Origin: Amycolatopsis sp. WQ 127309
GTDB taxonomy: Bacteria; Actinomycetota; Actinomycetes; Mycobacteriales; Pseudonocardiaceae
Assembly (NCBI RefSeq): GCF_023023025.1
Contig: NZ_CP095481.1
Span: 9,065,001 to 9,129,000, forward strand
Direction of reading: 5' to 3'
DNA length: 64,000 nucleotides
Shown in pieces: positions 10,201-21,529 of the stretch (within the stretch, counting starts at the first letter, position 1; every line of letters starts with the position of its first letter). The notes under the pieces were generated by a model, which was not told where the DNA came from, searched no databases, and was given only the letters and a program-made list of their open reading frames with translations. The position numbers and the translations under genes are program-made.

Positions 10201-12308
10201 ACGACATCTCGATCATCTGGGAGCACTCGTCGGACCTGTTCGACGAGTCCACCATGACGCGGATGATCTCGCACTATCTGACCCTGCTCGCCGACGCGGT
10301 GGCCAGGCCGGACACCCGGGTGGGCGCGCTGCGCCTGCTCGAGGAGGCGGAGGCCGGGCAGCTCGACGGCTGGGCCCGCGGGCCGGTGCCGGCCGGCACC
10401 TTGCCGGTCACCGAGCTGATCGAGCGGCAGGTGCGGACGCGGCCGGGTGCGGCGGCGGTGAGCTGGCCGGAGGGGCAGCTCACCTACGGCGAACTGTGGC
10501 GGCGCGCCGGCACGCTGGCCGGCGAGCTCCGGGAAGCCGGCCTCGCCGCCGAGGAACCGGTGGCGGTGTGCGCCGACCGCTCGGTCGAGCTGGTGATCGG
10601 CGAGCTCGCGGTGCTCCTGGCCGGCGGGTGCTACCTGCCCGTCGACCCGGGCTACCCGGCGGAGCGGATCACCTTCATGCTGCAGGACGCCGGCGTGCGG
10701 AAAGCCGTTGCCACGCCGGACATGCACGGGCGGCTGCCGTCGTCCTCCGGCAGCTTCCGGGTCTTCGACCTGAGCGCTCGCACCGGCCCGACCCCGGCCG
10801 GCAGCGCCCCGGCCGCCGGCCCGGTGACCCCGGACCGGCTGGCCTACCTCATCTACACGTCGGGATCGACCGGCCGGCCCAAGGGCGTGGCCCTCCCCCA
10901 CCGGGGACTGGCGAACCTGGTCGGCTGGCACAAGCGCGAGTACGACCTGGGTCCGGCGGACCGGACCGCGCTGTTCGCGAGCCCCGGGTTCGACGCGTCG
11001 ACGTGGGAGATCTGGCCCACCCTGGCGGTGGGGGCCATGCTCTGCGTCGTCCCGCCGAAGCTGCGGGCGGCGCCGGCGGAACTGGTGCGCTGGCTCGCCG
11101 AAGAGCGGATCACCGTGGCGTTCCTGCCCACACCGGTCGCCGCGGCCGTGCTCACCGAGCCGTGGCCCGCCGGCACCGCGTTGCGGGCCCTGCTGACCGG
11201 TGGCGACGCGTTGCCCGCCGCGCCTCCGGAAGGCCTGCCCTTCCGGCTGTACAACCACTACGGGCCGACCGAGAACACCGTGGTGGCCACGGCGGGCCTG
11301 GTCCCGCCGGGGCCGGCCGGACCGCGGCCGCCGATCGGGCGGCCCATCGCCGGCGTCGAGGCCCACGTGCTGGACGCCGAGGGCCGGCCGGTGCCGACCG
11401 GGGTCCGGGGCGAGCTCCACCTCGGCGGCACGGCGGTGGCCCGCGGCTACGTCAACCGCCCGGAGCTGACCGCGGCGAGCTTCCCCGCCGATCCGTTCGC
11501 CTCCCGGCCGGGCGCCCGCCTGTACCGCACCGGCGACCTGGTCCGCTGGCTGCCCGACGGGCAGCTGGAGTTCCTCGGCCGGGTCGACGAGCAGGTGAAG
11601 ATCCGGGGGTTCCGGATCGAGCCCGAAGAGGTGGCGGCCACGCTCCGGGAGCACCCGGACGTGCGGGACGCCGCGGTCGTCGTCCGAGCGCTCACCGAGG
11701 GGGCCGACGCCTCGCTCGTGGCCTACGCCTGCCGCGACGGCCGGTCCGGAACCGCGTCCGACGAAGAACTGCTGGCCTTCCTGCGAGACCGGCTGCCCGC
11801 GTACATGGTGCCGGCCGACGTCGTGGTGCTCCCCGCCCTGCCGCTCACCGAACACGGCAAGGTGGACCACGGGGCGCTGGCCGAGCTCGCGCCGAGCACT
11901 CCGGCCGTCCCCGAGGCGGAGCAGGTCCCGCGGACGCCGACGGAAGAACGCGTCGCGCAGCTCGCGTCGGCGTTGCTCCGCGACCGGCCGGTGGGCCGCG
12001 AGGACGACTTCTTCCGCGTGGGCGGCCACTCGATGCTGGCGGCCCGGCTGGTGACCCAGGTCAACGACGCGTTCGGGGTCGAGGTGCCGATCGCGCGGTT
12101 CCTCCAGCGCCCCACCGTGGCGAGCCTGGCGGACGCCGTCGCGGTGGCGGCGGCCGGACCGGCGCCGGGTTCCGGCCCGATCCGGCCGGTCACCCGCCGC
12201 TCGGCCACGCGGCTGCTGTCCGAGCTCGACCGGCTCACCGACGAGGAGGTCGCGTCGCTCCTGCTCGACGCGGAAGGAACTGCCGAGGGGACCGGGGTGC
12301 AGCAGTGA
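7224..12308 (+). CDS. Two-module NRPS (A-PCP-C-A-PCP)
   Basis: A 1694-residue synthetase that should load one amino acid, then condense it with a second. A1 covers about 1-495 ([31 protein letters not shown]). PCP1 has its phosphopantetheine Ser in GGNSLL (S530). C covers about 600-1035 with HHFVHDG intact. A2 covers about 1065-1560 and PCP2 has GGHSML (S1603). The tail ([19 protein letters not shown]) looks like a docking helix. By-eye specificity residues are D-V-Q-F-H-G-L-V-K for A1, partly like proline codes, and D-A-W-F-L-G-H-V-V for A2, close to a known leucine code. The lack of an N-terminal C domain marks it as the starter. Its stop overlaps the next NRPS start (GTGA). Domain calls are firm; substrates are tentative. 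Confidence 0.93.
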   Translation: MVLDEFHAQVVEAPDAVAVQDGDRRLTYRTLAAHASALAARLTERGVGQDSVVAVYADRSAELVVAELAVLLAGAAFLPLDPAHPAARIRQVLALSHAAAVLSTEPLVAGGAPLGDDVLVVDLTGEPSGAAIPAPPRLPGAALAYVIYTSGSTGEPKGVAVTHAGLATLMRWHHRTYRTRRSDRSTLLASPGFDVSVQDIWFTLTAGAALVIPPAEVRTSPPDLAAWLADEQITVTFLPTPLAEAILDETWPAHTALRFLHTGGSAMQRGVPAGLPFPVVNLYGPTEATVKVTACEVLPGGPVPPPIGVPVDGVRCYVLDGLDPVPDGEAGEMCLAGDCVARGYLGDPAATAAVFVPDITVPGQRMYRTGDKVRRRPDGVFEYIGRYDDQAKIRGFRIEPGEIATVLKQHPGVRDAFVAVERSGRPDARLVAYVVSPVAPAELVGFVADRLPAYMVPAAIVALPSLPLTPNGKVDRQALPAPDRAAAGLADDVVAPRTATEIAVAGIVAGLLGITEIGVDDDFFALGGNSLLVGKLAVPLATELNAAVSVAELFEARTVAGLAAIVDERAAAADGQEPVSPLIAPIPPPLRRVPRDQPIPLSLPQERVWFFEQLSPGNLAYNFQSTVSMQGTVNVDALRAALNEIVRRHEILRTAFVSIDGVGHQRPVAAAEAPFKVLDVPAAEADDVVAAELRRPFDLTRPPPARWVLLRHENEQNTFLHVEHHFVHDGWSLSMFLSELRVLYPAFAAGEPSPLPELAVQYADYAHWQRNWMRGDVLRAHVDHWTARLAGAPDTLELPTDHPRPPVMSFRGRAPRILLPAELSRSLRAFSRQHRVSLFATMYAGFAALLYHYTGQRDMLVGTGAANRNVPELEPLLGMLVNTLVLRTKVAPDQPFADLLEQVRRGVAETLAWSDTPVDAVIDAIDPARDPSRTPLFQVMFSFHDSAVPDIDFGGLTGRVTERSNRTAKSDLNVIVIPRAEQRLGRAPSPEDDDISIIWEHSSDLFDESTMTRMISHYLTLLADAVARPDTRVGALRLLEEAEAGQLDGWARGPVPAGTLPVTELIERQVRTRPGAAAVSWPEGQLTYGELWRRAGTLAGELREAGLAAEEPVAVCADRSVELVIGELAVLLAGGCYLPVDPGYPAERITFMLQDAGVRKAVATPDMHGRLPSSSGSFRVFDLSARTGPTPAGSAPAAGPVTPDRLAYLIYTSGSTGRPKGVALPHRGLANLVGWHKREYDLGPADRTALFASPGFDASTWEIWPTLAVGAMLCVVPPKLRAAPAELVRWLAEERITVAFLPTPVAAAVLTEPWPAGTALRALLTGGDALPAAPPEGLPFRLYNHYGPTENTVVATAGLVPPGPAGPRPPIGRPIAGVEAHVLDAEGRPVPTGVRGELHLGGTAVARGYVNRPELTAASFPADPFASRPGARLYRTGDLVRWLPDGQLEFLGRVDEQVKIRGFRIEPEEVAATLREHPDVRDAAVVVRALTEGADASLVAYACRDGRSGTASDEELLAFLRDRLPAYMVPADVVVLPALPLTEHGKVDHGALAELAPSTPAVPEAEQVPRTPTEERVAQLASALLRDRPVGREDDFFRVGGHSMLAARLVTQVNDAFGVEVPIARFLQRPTVASLADAVAVAAAGPAPGSGPIRPVTRRSATRLLSELDRLTDEEVASLLLDAEGTAEGTGVQQ

Positions 12309-15300
12309 GCACGACCATCGAACCGGAGACCGGGGACCGGCGGGCCCGGCTCGCCGCCCTGCTCCAGCAACGGTCCGAAGAGGACAGCCGGACGCCGCTC
12401 TCCTACGCGCAACGGCGGTTGTGGTTCCTCGACCAGCTGCAGCCGGGCAGTGCGGTGTACAACGTCCCGCTCGGTTACGACATCACCGGTCCGGTGCACG
12501 TCGCAGCGCTCGAACAGGCGCTGACCGAAGTCGTGCGGCGGCACGAAATCCTGCGCACCGCCTTCCGGTCGGCCGGCGGGACACCCCACCAGGTGGTCCT
12601 GCCGCCCGGCCCGGTGTCCGTCCCCGTCGTCGACCTGACCGCGCCCGGCCGGTCGGCCGGCGAGGTGACGCGGCTCGCGGACGAGGAGGCCGGCACGCCG
12701 TTCGACCTGGTGGCCGGCCGGGTCCTCCGGGCCCGCCTGCTGCGTCTGGCCGACGAGCGGCACCGGCTGCTGATCACCGTGCACCACCTCGCCTGCGACG
12801 CCCCGTCGGTCGGCGTGCTGGGCCGGGAGATCGAAGCGCGGTACCGGGCCGCGCTGGCCGGCCACGACCGGCCGGCGGCCGACCTGCCCGCGCAGTACGC
12901 CGATTTCGCCGAATGGCAGCAGAGCACGCTGGCCGGGCCCGAGCTCGACCGGCTGCTGGGCTACTGGACGGACCGGCTCGCCGGCATGCCCACGCGGCAC
13001 CTGCCCACCGACCACCCCCGCCCGCCGGTGCAGACCTTCCGTGGCTCCGCGCTCTCGTTCGAGCTGCCGGCCGACGCGGTCCGGCGGCTGGAGGAGCTGG
13101 GCCAGGCGGAAGGCGCCACGCTCTTCAGCGTCCTGCTCGCGGCCTTCGCGGTGCTGCTGCGGGCCCAGTCCGGCGAGGACGAGGTCGTGGTCGGCACCCC
13201 GGTCTCCGGGCGGGAACGGCCCGAACTGGCCGGGCTGATCGGGTTCTTCACCAACACCCTGGTGCTCCGCTGCGACGTCGCGTCGCGCCCGACGTTCCGG
13301 GAGCTGGTCCAGCGGCTGTGGACCGAGGTCAAGGGCGCGCTGGCCCATCAGGACCTGCCGTTCGAGAGGCTCGTCGAACAGCTGCACCCCGACCGCGACC
13401 TCGCCCAGAACCCGTTGTTCCAGGTGCTGTTCAGCTACCGGTACGAAGAAGAGGGGGCGGGACTGCGCCTGGACGGCTGCGAGGTGAGCCCGGTGCTGGG
13501 CGACACCGGCACGGCGCGGTTCGACCTCACGCTGAGCCTCGCGCGCACTCCCGCCGGCCTGACCGGCCGGCTGGAGTACAACACGGACCTGTTCGAGGCC
13601 GCGACGGCCGAGCGGATCGCCGAGCGGTACGTCAGCGTCGTGACCGCCGCCGCGCAGGCCCCGGACCGGCCCGTCGACGAGCTGGCGGTGCTGCCGCCGG
13701 CCGAGCTGGCCACCCTGGCCGGCTGGCAGGCCGGGACCCGGACCGGGATCGACGACGTCCTCGTGCACCAGGTGCTGGCGGAGCAGGCGGCCGCGACGCC
13801 CGACGACGTCGCCGTGGTCGCCGCCGACGCCACCCTGACCCACCGCGAGCTCGACCGGCTCGCCGAGCGGGTCGCCGCGGACCTGCGCCGGCTCGGCGTG
13901 GCGCCGGACGAGCCGGTCGGCGTCCACCTCGGCCGGACCTCCACGCTGGTGGTCACCCTGCTGGGGATCCTCAAGGCGGGCGCGGCGTACCTGCCGCTGG
14001 ATCCCGGCTACCCGCGGGACCGGCTGGCGTTCATGATCGGCGACGCCGGCGTGCGGCTGGTCGTGGCGGACCCGGGGACGGCCGCCTCCGCCCGGCGGCT
14101 CGGCGCCGAGCAGGTGCTGGTGCCCGACCTGACCGGGGCACCGGACACCGAGCCGGCCGCTCCGCCGGTGACCACCCCCGACAACCTGGCGTACGTGATC
14201 TACACGTCCGGCTCCACCGGGCGGCCCAAGGGCGTCATGGTCACCCACCGCAACGTGGTCAACCTCTTCGCCGGGATGAACGAGGTCTTCGGGGCCGACG
14301 AACCCGGCACCTGGCTCGCGGTGACGAGCGTTTCCTTCGACATCTCCGTCGTCGAGCTGCTGTGGGCGCTGACGCGCGGCCACCGCGTCGTGCTGCGCGG
14401 CGAGCCACCCCTCCCCTCGGCCGCGGCGGAATCGGCCACGGCCGCCACGGCCCGCGCGCGCCACATCGACTTCAGCCTGTTCTACTTCGGCAGCGACTCG
14501 GAGGCCAACGCCGGTGATCGCTACCGCCTGCTCCTGGAGGGCGCGAAGTTCGCCGACCGCAACGGCTTCACGGCGGTCTGGACCCCCGAACGCCACTTCC
14601 ACCAGTTCGGCGGGCTGTACCCGAACCCCTCGGTGATGGCCGCGGCCGTCGCCGCGATCACCGAGCGGGTGCAGGTCCGCGCGGGCAGCGTGGTGCTGCC
14701 GTTGCACGACCCGGTGCGGGTGGCCGAGGAATGGTCCGTCGTGGACAACCTTTCGGCCGGCCGGGTGGGGGTTTCGCTCGCTTCTGGCTGGCACGCCAAC
14801 GACTTCGCGCTCGCCCCGGACCGGTTCGAGAAGCGCAAGCAGCTGATGATCGACGGGCTCGCGGAGGTCCGGCAGCTGTGGAGTGGCGGGAAGGTGCCGC
14901 GGCGCAACGGCGCCGGCGCCGAGATCGAGGTCGGGGTGTTCCCCCGGCCCGTCCAGCCGGAGCTGCCGGTGTGGCTGACCAGCGCCCGTCATCCGGAGAC
15001 CTTCCGGATGGCCGGCGAGGCCGGCACCGGGGTGCTCACCCACCTCCTCGGGCACAGCCTGGAGGAGCTGAGCGAAAAGATCGCGCTGTACCGCAAGAGC
15101 TGGCGCGAGCACGGGCACGGCCCCGGCGACGGCCACGTGGCGGTCATGGTCCACACCTTCGTCGGCCAGGACCTCGACGAGGTGCGGGAGCTGGTCCGGG
15201 AGCCGATGAGCCGGTACCTGGAGACCTCCTTCGACCTGATCGCCTCGCTCGGCGCCACCACCGGCAGCGCCGAGGAGTTCAAGGCGTTGCCCCCCGAGGA

Positions 15301-16723
15301 CCTGCGGGAGCTGGTCGACCGGGCCTTCGACCGGTTCTTCGCCACCGCCAGCCTGCTCGGCACCCCGCAGGTCTGCGCCGACACGGTGGACCGGATGAAG
15401 GCCGCCGGCGTCGACGAGGTCGCCTGCCTGATCGACTTCGGCGTCGACGAGCAGGCGACGCTCGACGCCCTGGCGCACCTGACGACGGTCCGGGAGATCA
15501 CCGGCGAGCGCCGGGAAGCCGCGCTCGCCGAACCCGAAGCGCCGATCGCCGACCAGCTGCGCGAGCACGCGGTGACGCACCTGCAGTGCACACCGTCCCT
15601 GGCCCGTGCCTTGCTCGCGGACCAGGACGCGCGAGCCGAGCTGCCCCGGCTCAGCCGGCTGCTGGTCGGCGGCGAGGCGCTGCCCACCGACCTGGCCGGC
15701 GAGCTCGCCGGCGCCGTCGGCGGCACGGTGCACAACATGTACGGACCGACCGAGGCCGCGGTCTGGGCGACGACGTCCCGGATCCGGCCCGGGGCCGGCC
15801 CGGTGCGCATCGGGCGGCCGCTGGCGAACGTCCAGGCCTACGTGGTCGACCGCGAGACGCGGCCGTGCCCGGCGGGCGTCCCCGGAGAGCTGCTGCTCGG
15901 CGGCAGCGGTGTGGTGCGGGGGTACCTCGGCCGCACGGAGGTGACCGCCGAACGCTTCCAGCCCGATCCGTTCGCCACCGAGCCGGGCGCCCGGGTCTAC
16001 CGGACGGGCGACCTGGCCCGCTGGGCTCCGGGCGGCGAGCTCGAGTTCCTGGGCCGGGTCGACGACCAGGTGAAGCTGCACGGTCACCGGATCGAGCTCG
16101 GCGAGATCGAGACCGCGCTCGCCGGGCACGCCGGCGTCGCTTCGGCGGTCGCGGTCATCCGGGGCGTCGGCGCGGAGCAACGGATCGTCGGCTACTACGT
16201 CCCGGCCACCGGCCGGCCGACCACCGCGGCCGAGTTGCGGGCCTTCCTCGCCACGCGGTTGCCCGGCTACATGGTGCCCAGCGCGTTCCACCCGATCGAC
16301 GCGGTGCCGTTGACCCCGAACGGCAAGGTCGATCGCCGGGCGCTGCCCGAGCTGTCGGCCGCGCGGCCCGACGGACCCACGGCGTACGCGCCGCCGGCGA
16401 ACGCGACCGAGCGGCTGGTCGCCGACGTGTGGCGGGAAGTGCTCGGCGTCGACCGGGTGGGCGTGGACGACAGCTTCTTCGAGCTCGGCGGCAACTCGCT
16501 GCTCGTGGTGGTGGCCCGGGCCCGGTTGCTCGAACACCGGGAAAGCGATCTCTCACTCGTGGACATGTTCCGGTACCCGTCCGCGCGGGCACTGGCTGAG
16601 GCCATCGACCGCAAGCCCGCCGGAGGGGCCGACGAGGCGGTCGGCGCCGGGGCCGCCCGGGCCGCCGCGCGCCGCGCCGCCGGCCAGACCGCCAAGCGGC
16701 GCAACGGAAAGGCGGGAACGTGA
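12305..16723 (+). CDS. NRPS module C-A(luciferase-like monooxygenase insert)-PCP
   Basis: A 1472-residue protein; GTG start coupled to the upstream stop. C covers about 30-450; its active-site motif is HHLACDAPS, with Ala in place of the usual Gly. A begins near 480 ([11 protein letters not shown] near 633, [10 protein letters not shown] near 679). It is interrupted at about 720-1065 by an FMN-dependent luciferase-like monooxygenase ([42 protein letters not shown]), then resumes ([41 protein letters not shown]). PCP Ser is S1398. The insert lies between motifs A4 and A5, as in the known secondary-metabolite LLM subfamily also seen in MupA. The by-eye code D-I-V-Q-L-G-M-V-W resembles glycine codes. 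It may hydroxylate the tethered residue. No TE or E domain. Confidence 0.93.
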   Translation: MSTTIEPETGDRRARLAALLQQRSEEDSRTPLSYAQRRLWFLDQLQPGSAVYNVPLGYDITGPVHVAALEQALTEVVRRHEILRTAFRSAGGTPHQVVLPPGPVSVPVVDLTAPGRSAGEVTRLADEEAGTPFDLVAGRVLRARLLRLADERHRLLITVHHLACDAPSVGVLGREIEARYRAALAGHDRPAADLPAQYADFAEWQQSTLAGPELDRLLGYWTDRLAGMPTRHLPTDHPRPPVQTFRGSALSFELPADAVRRLEELGQAEGATLFSVLLAAFAVLLRAQSGEDEVVVGTPVSGRERPELAGLIGFFTNTLVLRCDVASRPTFRELVQRLWTEVKGALAHQDLPFERLVEQLHPDRDLAQNPLFQVLFSYRYEEEGAGLRLDGCEVSPVLGDTGTARFDLTLSLARTPAGLTGRLEYNTDLFEAATAERIAERYVSVVTAAAQAPDRPVDELAVLPPAELATLAGWQAGTRTGIDDVLVHQVLAEQAAATPDDVAVVAADATLTHRELDRLAERVAADLRRLGVAPDEPVGVHLGRTSTLVVTLLGILKAGAAYLPLDPGYPRDRLAFMIGDAGVRLVVADPGTAASARRLGAEQVLVPDLTGAPDTEPAAPPVTTPDNLAYVIYTSGSTGRPKGVMVTHRNVVNLFAGMNEVFGADEPGTWLAVTSVSFDISVVELLWALTRGHRVVLRGEPPLPSAAAESATAATARARHIDFSLFYFGSDSEANAGDRYRLLLEGAKFADRNGFTAVWTPERHFHQFGGLYPNPSVMAAAVAAITERVQVRAGSVVLPLHDPVRVAEEWSVVDNLSAGRVGVSLASGWHANDFALAPDRFEKRKQLMIDGLAEVRQLWSGGKVPRRNGAGAEIEVGVFPRPVQPELPVWLTSARHPETFRMAGEAGTGVLTHLLGHSLEELSEKIALYRKSWREHGHGPGDGHVAVMVHTFVGQDLDEVRELVREPMSRYLETSFDLIASLGATTGSAEEFKALPPEDLRELVDRAFDRFFATASLLGTPQVCADTVDRMKAAGVDEVACLIDFGVDEQATLDALAHLTTVREITGERREAALAEPEAPIADQLREHAVTHLQCTPSLARALLADQDARAELPRLSRLLVGGEALPTDLAGELAGAVGGTVHNMYGPTEAAVWATTSRIRPGAGPVRIGRPLANVQAYVVDRETRPCPAGVPGELLLGGSGVVRGYLGRTEVTAERFQPDPFATEPGARVYRTGDLARWAPGGELEFLGRVDDQVKLHGHRIELGEIETALAGHAGVASAVAVIRGVGAEQRIVGYYVPATGRPTTAAELRAFLATRLPGYMVPSAFHPIDAVPLTPNGKVDRRALPELSAARPDGPTAYAPPANATERLVADVWREVLGVDRVGVDDSFFELGGNSLLVVVARARLLEHRESDLSLVDMFRYPSARALAEAIDRKPAGGADEAVGAGAARAAARRAAGQTAKRRNGKAGT

Positions 16724-16772
16724 GCGTGCCTGCGAGCTGTTCGACCCGGCATCGAGCCACGGGGGGCCTGCG

Positions 16773-19283
16773 GTGACCACCGAACCGGAAGACGGGATGG
16801 AGCCGATCGCGGTCGTCGGGCTGGCCGGGCGGGTGCCCGGAGCGGCCACCATGGCGGAGTTCTGGCGCAACCAGCGGGACGGCGTCGAGTCGGTCACCCG
16901 GTTCAGCACCCGGCAGCTGGTCGACGCCGGGTGGCCGGCCGAAATGGTGACCCACCCCGACTACGTGCCCGCCGCGGCGGTCGTCGACGACGCCGACGAG
17001 TTCGACGCGGAGTTCTTCGGGTACACCGCGCAACAGGCGGAGCTCAGCGATCCACAGCAGCGGCTCTTCGTCGAGTGCGTCTGGCACGCGCTCGAGGACA
17101 CCGGACACGACCCGTCGCGCTTCGACGGCGCCGTCGGTGTCTACGCCGGGTGCTTCGCCAACAAGTACCTGCCGCTGAACCTCCTCGCGAACGCGCGGTT
17201 CCGGCGGTCGCTGGCGGCGTTCTCCGCGCGGCCGTACAACGACAAGGACTTCCTCGCGACGCGGGCGGCCTACCTGTGCAACCTGCGTGGCCCCGCGATG
17301 ACCGTCCAGACGGCGTGTTCCACGTCGCTCGTCGCCATCCACCTCGCCTGCCAAGCGCTGCTGGGGCACGAATGCGACATGGCGCTGGCGGGTGCGGTGG
17401 CACTGCCCATTCCGCTGATCGGCGGTTATCCGCTGGTCGCGGGCGGGATCTTCGCCCGCGACGGCCACTGCCGGCCCTTCGACGCCGCCGCCGGCGGGAC
17501 CATTCCCGGGTACGGCGTCACGGTCGTGGCGCTGCGCCGGCTGAGCGACGCGCTCGCGGACGGCGACCACATCCGCGCGGTGATCCGGGGTACGGCGGTC
17601 AACAACGACGGCTCGACGAAGTTCGGCTTCAGCGCGCCGAACATGCAGGCGCAGGCCGAGGTGATCGCCACCGCGCACGCGGTCGCCGGCGTCCCGTCGG
17701 AGACTATCGGCTACGTCGAGGCGCACGGCACCGGCACCCCGCTCGGCGACCCGATCGAGGTGGCCGGGCTGACCAAGGCCTTCGACACCCGCGAACGCGG
17801 GTTCTGCGCGCTCGGCTCGGTGAAGGCCAACGTCGGTCACCTGGACGCGGCCGCCGGAGCGGTGGGGTTCGCCCGGGCCGTGCTGGCCCTCGAACACGGC
17901 GAGATCCCGCCCAGCATCAACTTCGAGACGCCCAACCCGGCGCTGGTGCTGGACCGCACTCCGTTCTACGTGCCGACCACCGCCCGTCCCTGGACCCGGG
18001 GCGCGACACCGCGACGGGCCGGCGTCAGCGCGTTCGGTGTCGGCGGCACCAACGCGCACGTGGTGCTCGAGGAGGCGCCGGCGCGGCCGGACGCCGTGCC
18101 CGCACGCGGGACGCAGGTGCTCGTGCTGTCCGCGCGCACCGGGAAGGCCCTGGCGGCCGCGGCCGGCAATCTCGCCGGCCACCTGGACCGCCACGACGAC
18201 GTGGACATCGCGGACGTCGCCTACACCCTGCAGGCCGGCCGGTCCGGGTTCCCGGTCCGCCGGCACCTGGTGTGCCGCGACCGGACCGAAGCCGTCGCCG
18301 CCCTCCGGGCGCTGGCCGGGTCCGCGTCCGCCACCGGCGTGGTGCCCGCCCGGCAGGTCGTCTTCGGGTTCCCGGGCAGCGGTTCCTGCCACCCGGACGC
18401 CGCCGCGGCGGTCTACCGCGATGAGCCGGTGTTCGCCGAGCAGGTGGACCGTTGCGCCGAACTGGCGCGGCCACGGCTCGGGTACGACCTGCGCCGGCTG
18501 CTCTTCCCGTCCACAGTGGACGGTCTGGAGGCCGGCCGGGACGACCCGGGCGGCGGGCCGGCGGCGGCCTTCGCCCTGCAGTGGTCCCTCGCGCGGCTGT
18601 GGCAGTCGTGGGGCGTCGAGCCCGCCGCGATGATCGGCGTGGGTGACGGCGAGTACGTGGCGGCCTGCCTGGCCGGAGTGCTGGACCTGGCGGACGCCGT
18701 CGACGTCACCATCGCCGGTGCCGGGATCCGCTCCCGCGCCGGCGGCGGCGGGGTGCCCGACCTGCCCGCGGCCGAGTTCGCCGGCGAGGTGGCGGGTTAC
18801 GAGCTCAAACCGCCGCAGGTGCCCTACACCTCCGGCGTGACCGGAACCTGGATCGGCCCGGAGGAGGCCGTGGAGCCCTCCTACTGGGCCCGCCACCTCC
18901 GCGGACCGGACCGGTTCACCGACGGCCTGCGGGAGCTGGCCGGCGAGCGCGGCCGAATCCTGCTCGAACTCGGAACGGGCAGCGTGCTGACCGAAGCCGT
19001 CGCGCGGCAGGGGATCACGGAGCTGGTGGCCCTGTCCGCACTGCCACCCGCGGACGCGGGCCGGTCCGGCCCGGCCCACCTGCTCGACACCGCCGGCAGG
19101 CTGTGGCAGTCCACTGTGGACATCAACTGGGACGCCGTGCACGGCCCGGCGCGACCGCGGCGGGTGTCGCTGCCGGGCTACCCGTTCCAGCGGCGCCGCT
19201 ACTGGATCGGGCCCGACACCGGCAGCTACGAGCCCCTGGGACTGGAGGAGGCGTCATGGACGAGCCGCTCGTTGCCATCGTAG
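16773..19283 (+). CDS. Polyketide synthase: ketosynthase plus degenerate acyltransferase, no ACP
   Basis: An 836-residue protein; GTG at 16773 follows GGGGGG. The KS (about 10-430) has all three catalytic residues: C182 in TACSTSL, H318 in HGTGTPLGD and H356 in KANVGHLD. The AT-like region (about 530-790) is abnormal: the GHSxG nucleophile motif reads GVGDG (622-626, Gly for Ser), FPGQG reads FPGSG, and the central part including the specificity motif is missing. The end (EVAGYELKPPQVPY, VTGTWI, RRVSLPGYPFQRRRYWI) is normal AT and post-AT linker. The protein then stops without an ACP. It overlaps the FkbK-type gene by 28 bp. It probably performs one decarboxylative condensation using methoxymalonyl on the separate ACP at 20107. 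Confidence 0.92.
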   Translation: MTTEPEDGMEPIAVVGLAGRVPGAATMAEFWRNQRDGVESVTRFSTRQLVDAGWPAEMVTHPDYVPAAAVVDDADEFDAEFFGYTAQQAELSDPQQRLFVECVWHALEDTGHDPSRFDGAVGVYAGCFANKYLPLNLLANARFRRSLAAFSARPYNDKDFLATRAAYLCNLRGPAMTVQTACSTSLVAIHLACQALLGHECDMALAGAVALPIPLIGGYPLVAGGIFARDGHCRPFDAAAGGTIPGYGVTVVALRRLSDALADGDHIRAVIRGTAVNNDGSTKFGFSAPNMQAQAEVIATAHAVAGVPSETIGYVEAHGTGTPLGDPIEVAGLTKAFDTRERGFCALGSVKANVGHLDAAAGAVGFARAVLALEHGEIPPSINFETPNPALVLDRTPFYVPTTARPWTRGATPRRAGVSAFGVGGTNAHVVLEEAPARPDAVPARGTQVLVLSARTGKALAAAAGNLAGHLDRHDDVDIADVAYTLQAGRSGFPVRRHLVCRDRTEAVAALRALAGSASATGVVPARQVVFGFPGSGSCHPDAAAAVYRDEPVFAEQVDRCAELARPRLGYDLRRLLFPSTVDGLEAGRDDPGGGPAAAFALQWSLARLWQSWGVEPAAMIGVGDGEYVAACLAGVLDLADAVDVTIAGAGIRSRAGGGGVPDLPAAEFAGEVAGYELKPPQVPYTSGVTGTWIGPEEAVEPSYWARHLRGPDRFTDGLRELAGERGRILLELGTGSVLTEAVARQGITELVALSALPPADAGRSGPAHLLDTAGRLWQSTVDINWDAVHGPARPRRVSLPGYPFQRRRYWIGPDTGSYEPLGLEEASWTSRSLPS

Positions 19284-20110
19284 GAGCGGGGGTCATGGGC
19301 ACCGGGATCTCGACGCTCGTCGTCGGGCACGGCTTGCCCGTGGTGCTGGTGGACGTCGACGAGGGCGTGCTGGAGCGCGCCCGCGCGGCGTCCGCCACCG
19401 GGCTGCGGCACGCCCAGCTGACGGGGGCGCTGCCGGCCGGGCGCGCCCCGGGGAAGCTGCGCACGACACTTTCGCTGGGCGACGCCGCGGAGGCGACGGT
19501 GATCATCGAAGCGGTCACCGAGCTGCCCGAGAAGAAGGCGGAGGTGCTCGCCGGCCTCGCGGCCCTGGTCCGGCCCGGGACTCCCCTGATCTCCAACACC
19601 TCCGGCATCCCCATCGACGAGATGGCGGCGTGGGTGCCCCGCCCGGAAGACCTCATCGGGACGCACTTCATGAACCCCGCGTACCTCATCGCGATGGTCG
19701 AGGTGATCCGCGGCCCGAAGACCGCGGACCGGACCGTCGAGTCGGTGCTGGCGCTGCTGACCCGGATCGGGCGGCGGGCGGTGGTGGTCAACGACGCACC
19801 CGGGTTCGTGACGAGCCGGCTCCTGCACCCGATGATCAACGACGCCGCGCAGGTGATCGGGGCCGGTACCGCCACCGTCGAGGAGGTGGACACCCTGATG
19901 CAGGGCTGTCTCGGTCATCCGACGGGTCCCCTGCGCACCGCGGACCTGATCGGCATCGACAACCTCGTCGACGCCCTGAACGCGCTGCACGCCCGGACCG
20001 GGGACGAGCGGTGCCGCCCCAGCAAGGTTCTCCTGGACAAAGTCCGGCTGGGTGAGCTCGGCCGGAAAAGCGGCCGTGGCTTCTACGTCTACAGTGAGGC
20101 AAAGTCATGA
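19256..20110 (+). CDS. FkbK-type 3-hydroxyacyl dehydrogenase (methoxymalonyl-ACP pathway)
   Basis: A 284-residue NAD-dependent dehydrogenase. ATG at 19256 has GGAGGAGG just upstream. A Rossmann start AIVGAGVMGTG is followed by the 3-hydroxyacyl-CoA dehydrogenase fold: NTSGIPIDEMA, GTHFMNPAY, NDAPGFVTSRLL and a C-terminal KSGRGFYVY. Its place before an ACP, acyl-CoA dehydrogenase and FkbH gene fits the conserved set that oxidises ACP-bound glycerate to hydroxymalonyl-ACP. Its stop overlaps the ACP start (ATGA). Confidence 0.92.
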   Translation: MDEPLVAIVGAGVMGTGISTLVVGHGLPVVLVDVDEGVLERARAASATGLRHAQLTGALPAGRAPGKLRTTLSLGDAAEATVIIEAVTELPEKKAEVLAGLAALVRPGTPLISNTSGIPIDEMAAWVPRPEDLIGTHFMNPAYLIAMVEVIRGPKTADRTVESVLALLTRIGRRAVVVNDAPGFVTSRLLHPMINDAAQVIGAGTATVEEVDTLMQGCLGHPTGPLRTADLIGIDNLVDALNALHARTGDERCRPSKVLLDKVRLGELGRKSGRGFYVYSEAKS

Positions 20111-20403
20111 ATTCGGAACAGCAAACCGAAAAGGCGACCTTCGACACGGACGCCGTCATCGACGAGATCAGCAGGTTCGTGGCCGAGCAGACCGGGACCC
20201 GGCCCGAAGCGGACCAGGACCTCTTCGCCACCGGGGTGGCCAACTCCATGTTCGCCATGCAGCTGGTGGTGTTCCTGGAACAGGCCTACTCCGTGACGGT
20301 GGCCGGACCGGACCTGCAGCTGTTCAACTTCCTCACGGTCAAGAGCATGGCCGCGCTGACCGCCCGGCTCCGGGCGGAGTCCGCCGCAGGCTGCGATGTC
20401 TGA
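20107..20403 (+). CDS. FkbJ-type free-standing acyl carrier protein
   Basis: A 98-residue carrier protein with a phosphopantetheine attachment Ser at S47 (GVANSMFAMQLV) between helices 1 and 2. In related pathways it receives a glyceryl unit from 1,3-bisphosphoglycerate and carries it through oxidation and methylation to methoxymalonyl-ACP. It is the only carrier protein near the KS, which lacks one of its own, so it may also hold the elongated chain. Overlaps both neighbours by 4-8 bp. Confidence 0.92.
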   Translation: MNSEQQTEKATFDTDAVIDEISRFVAEQTGTRPEADQDLFATGVANSMFAMQLVVFLEQAYSVTVAGPDLQLFNFLTVKSMAALTARLRAESAAGCDV

Positions 20404-21529
20404 CGGGCTTCCCCCCGGCCACGCGGACACCTGGCGCTTCGTCGAGGACAACGCCGGCGCCTGGGACATCGCGGGCGAGATCCCGCGCACCGTCCTGAGT
20501 GGACTCGGTGCGGCCGGCTTCCTCTGCGCGGAGGTGGCGAAGGAACACGGCGGCCTCGGCATGCTCGGCCAGCAGAGCGGGGAGCTGACCGCGTACGCCG
20601 GGAGCCTGTGCAGTTCCGTGCGCAGCGTGATGACGTCGCAGGGAATGGCGGCGTGGATGGTGCAGCGCCTGGGCACCCGCGAACAACGGGCCCGGTTCCT
20701 GCCGCAGCTGACCGGCGGCCGGCTCGCGGCCGTCGCCTTCAGCGAACCCGAGGCCGGCAGCGACCTCGGGGCGATGACCGCCGAGCTGCGGTTCACCGGC
20801 GACACCGTGGTCGTCGACGGCCACAAGACGTGGATCACCGCCGCGGTGTACGCCGACCTGATCGTCGTCGTCGCGAAGGCCGGTGGCGACGCGGCGGCGG
20901 TCGTCGTGCCGGCGGACGCCGAGGGGGTCCGGATCGAGAAGGTCCCGCACCCCCTCGGCTGTCGCGCGGCCGGGCACGCGCACGTCCGGCTGGACGGCGT
21001 CCGGGTGCCGGCCGCGAACGTCCTCGGCGGCACCGGGCTGTCGCTGCCGTTCCTGATCACGACGGCACTGTCCTACGGCCGGATGTCGGTGGCGTGGGGC
21101 TGCGCCGGCATCCTGCGCGGCTGCCTCCGCGCGGTGACCGGGCACGCGAAAGCCCGGCGGCAGTTCGGCAAGCCCATCGCGGAGCACCAGCTGGTGTCCC
21201 GGATGGTCGCCGACCTCTACGCCGCGGAGCAGGTCGCCACCGCCGTGTGCCGGCACGCCGCCGAGTGCTGGGAGTCGGGCTCGCCCGACCAGGTGATCGC
21301 CACCGTCCTCGCGAAGCACGTGAGCGCGACCGAGGCCGTGCGCGGAACCGCGTCGGCCGTGCAGATCATGGCCTCGGCGGGCGCGTCGGACGGCCACGTG
21401 GTCGCCCGCGGTTACCGGGACGCCAAGTTGATGGAAATCATCGAGGGAAGCAGTGAGATCTGCCGGCTCGAGCTCGCCAGGCACGCCCTCGCGGCCGGGA
21501 CCGGTCCGGTACGGCGGGAGGCGCAGTGA
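20396..21529 (+). CDS. FkbI-type acyl-CoA dehydrogenase (methoxymalonyl-ACP pathway)
   Basis: A 377-residue FAD-dependent acyl-CoA dehydrogenase fold. Visible motifs are AFSEPEAGSDLGAMTA (flavin and substrate loop), the RRQFGKPIAEHQLV helix and a C-terminal YRDAKLMEIIEGSSEI. In the methoxymalonyl family this enzyme performs one of two oxidations of ACP-bound glycerate. The start overlaps the ACP gene by 8 bp and the stop overlaps the FkbH-type gene (GTGA), so the set is tightly coupled. Confidence 0.92.
   Translation: MSDGLPPGHADTWRFVEDNAGAWDIAGEIPRTVLSGLGAAGFLCAEVAKEHGGLGMLGQQSGELTAYAGSLCSSVRSVMTSQGMAAWMVQRLGTREQRARFLPQLTGGRLAAVAFSEPEAGSDLGAMTAELRFTGDTVVVDGHKTWITAAVYADLIVVVAKAGGDAAAVVVPADAEGVRIEKVPHPLGCRAAGHAHVRLDGVRVPAANVLGGTGLSLPFLITTALSYGRMSVAWGCAGILRGCLRAVTGHAKARRQFGKPIAEHQLVSRMVADLYAAEQVATAVCRHAAECWESGSPDQVIATVLAKHVSATEAVRGTASAVQIMASAGASDGHVVARGYRDAKLMEIIEGSSEICRLELARHALAAGTGPVRREAQ

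Noticed and set aside
8222..12304. Long open frame upstream of the second NRPS suggesting a 2833-residue protein
   Set aside because: The upstream part is Arg/Gly/Pro-rich shadow of the first NRPS in another frame; true NRPS sequence begins at GTG 12305.
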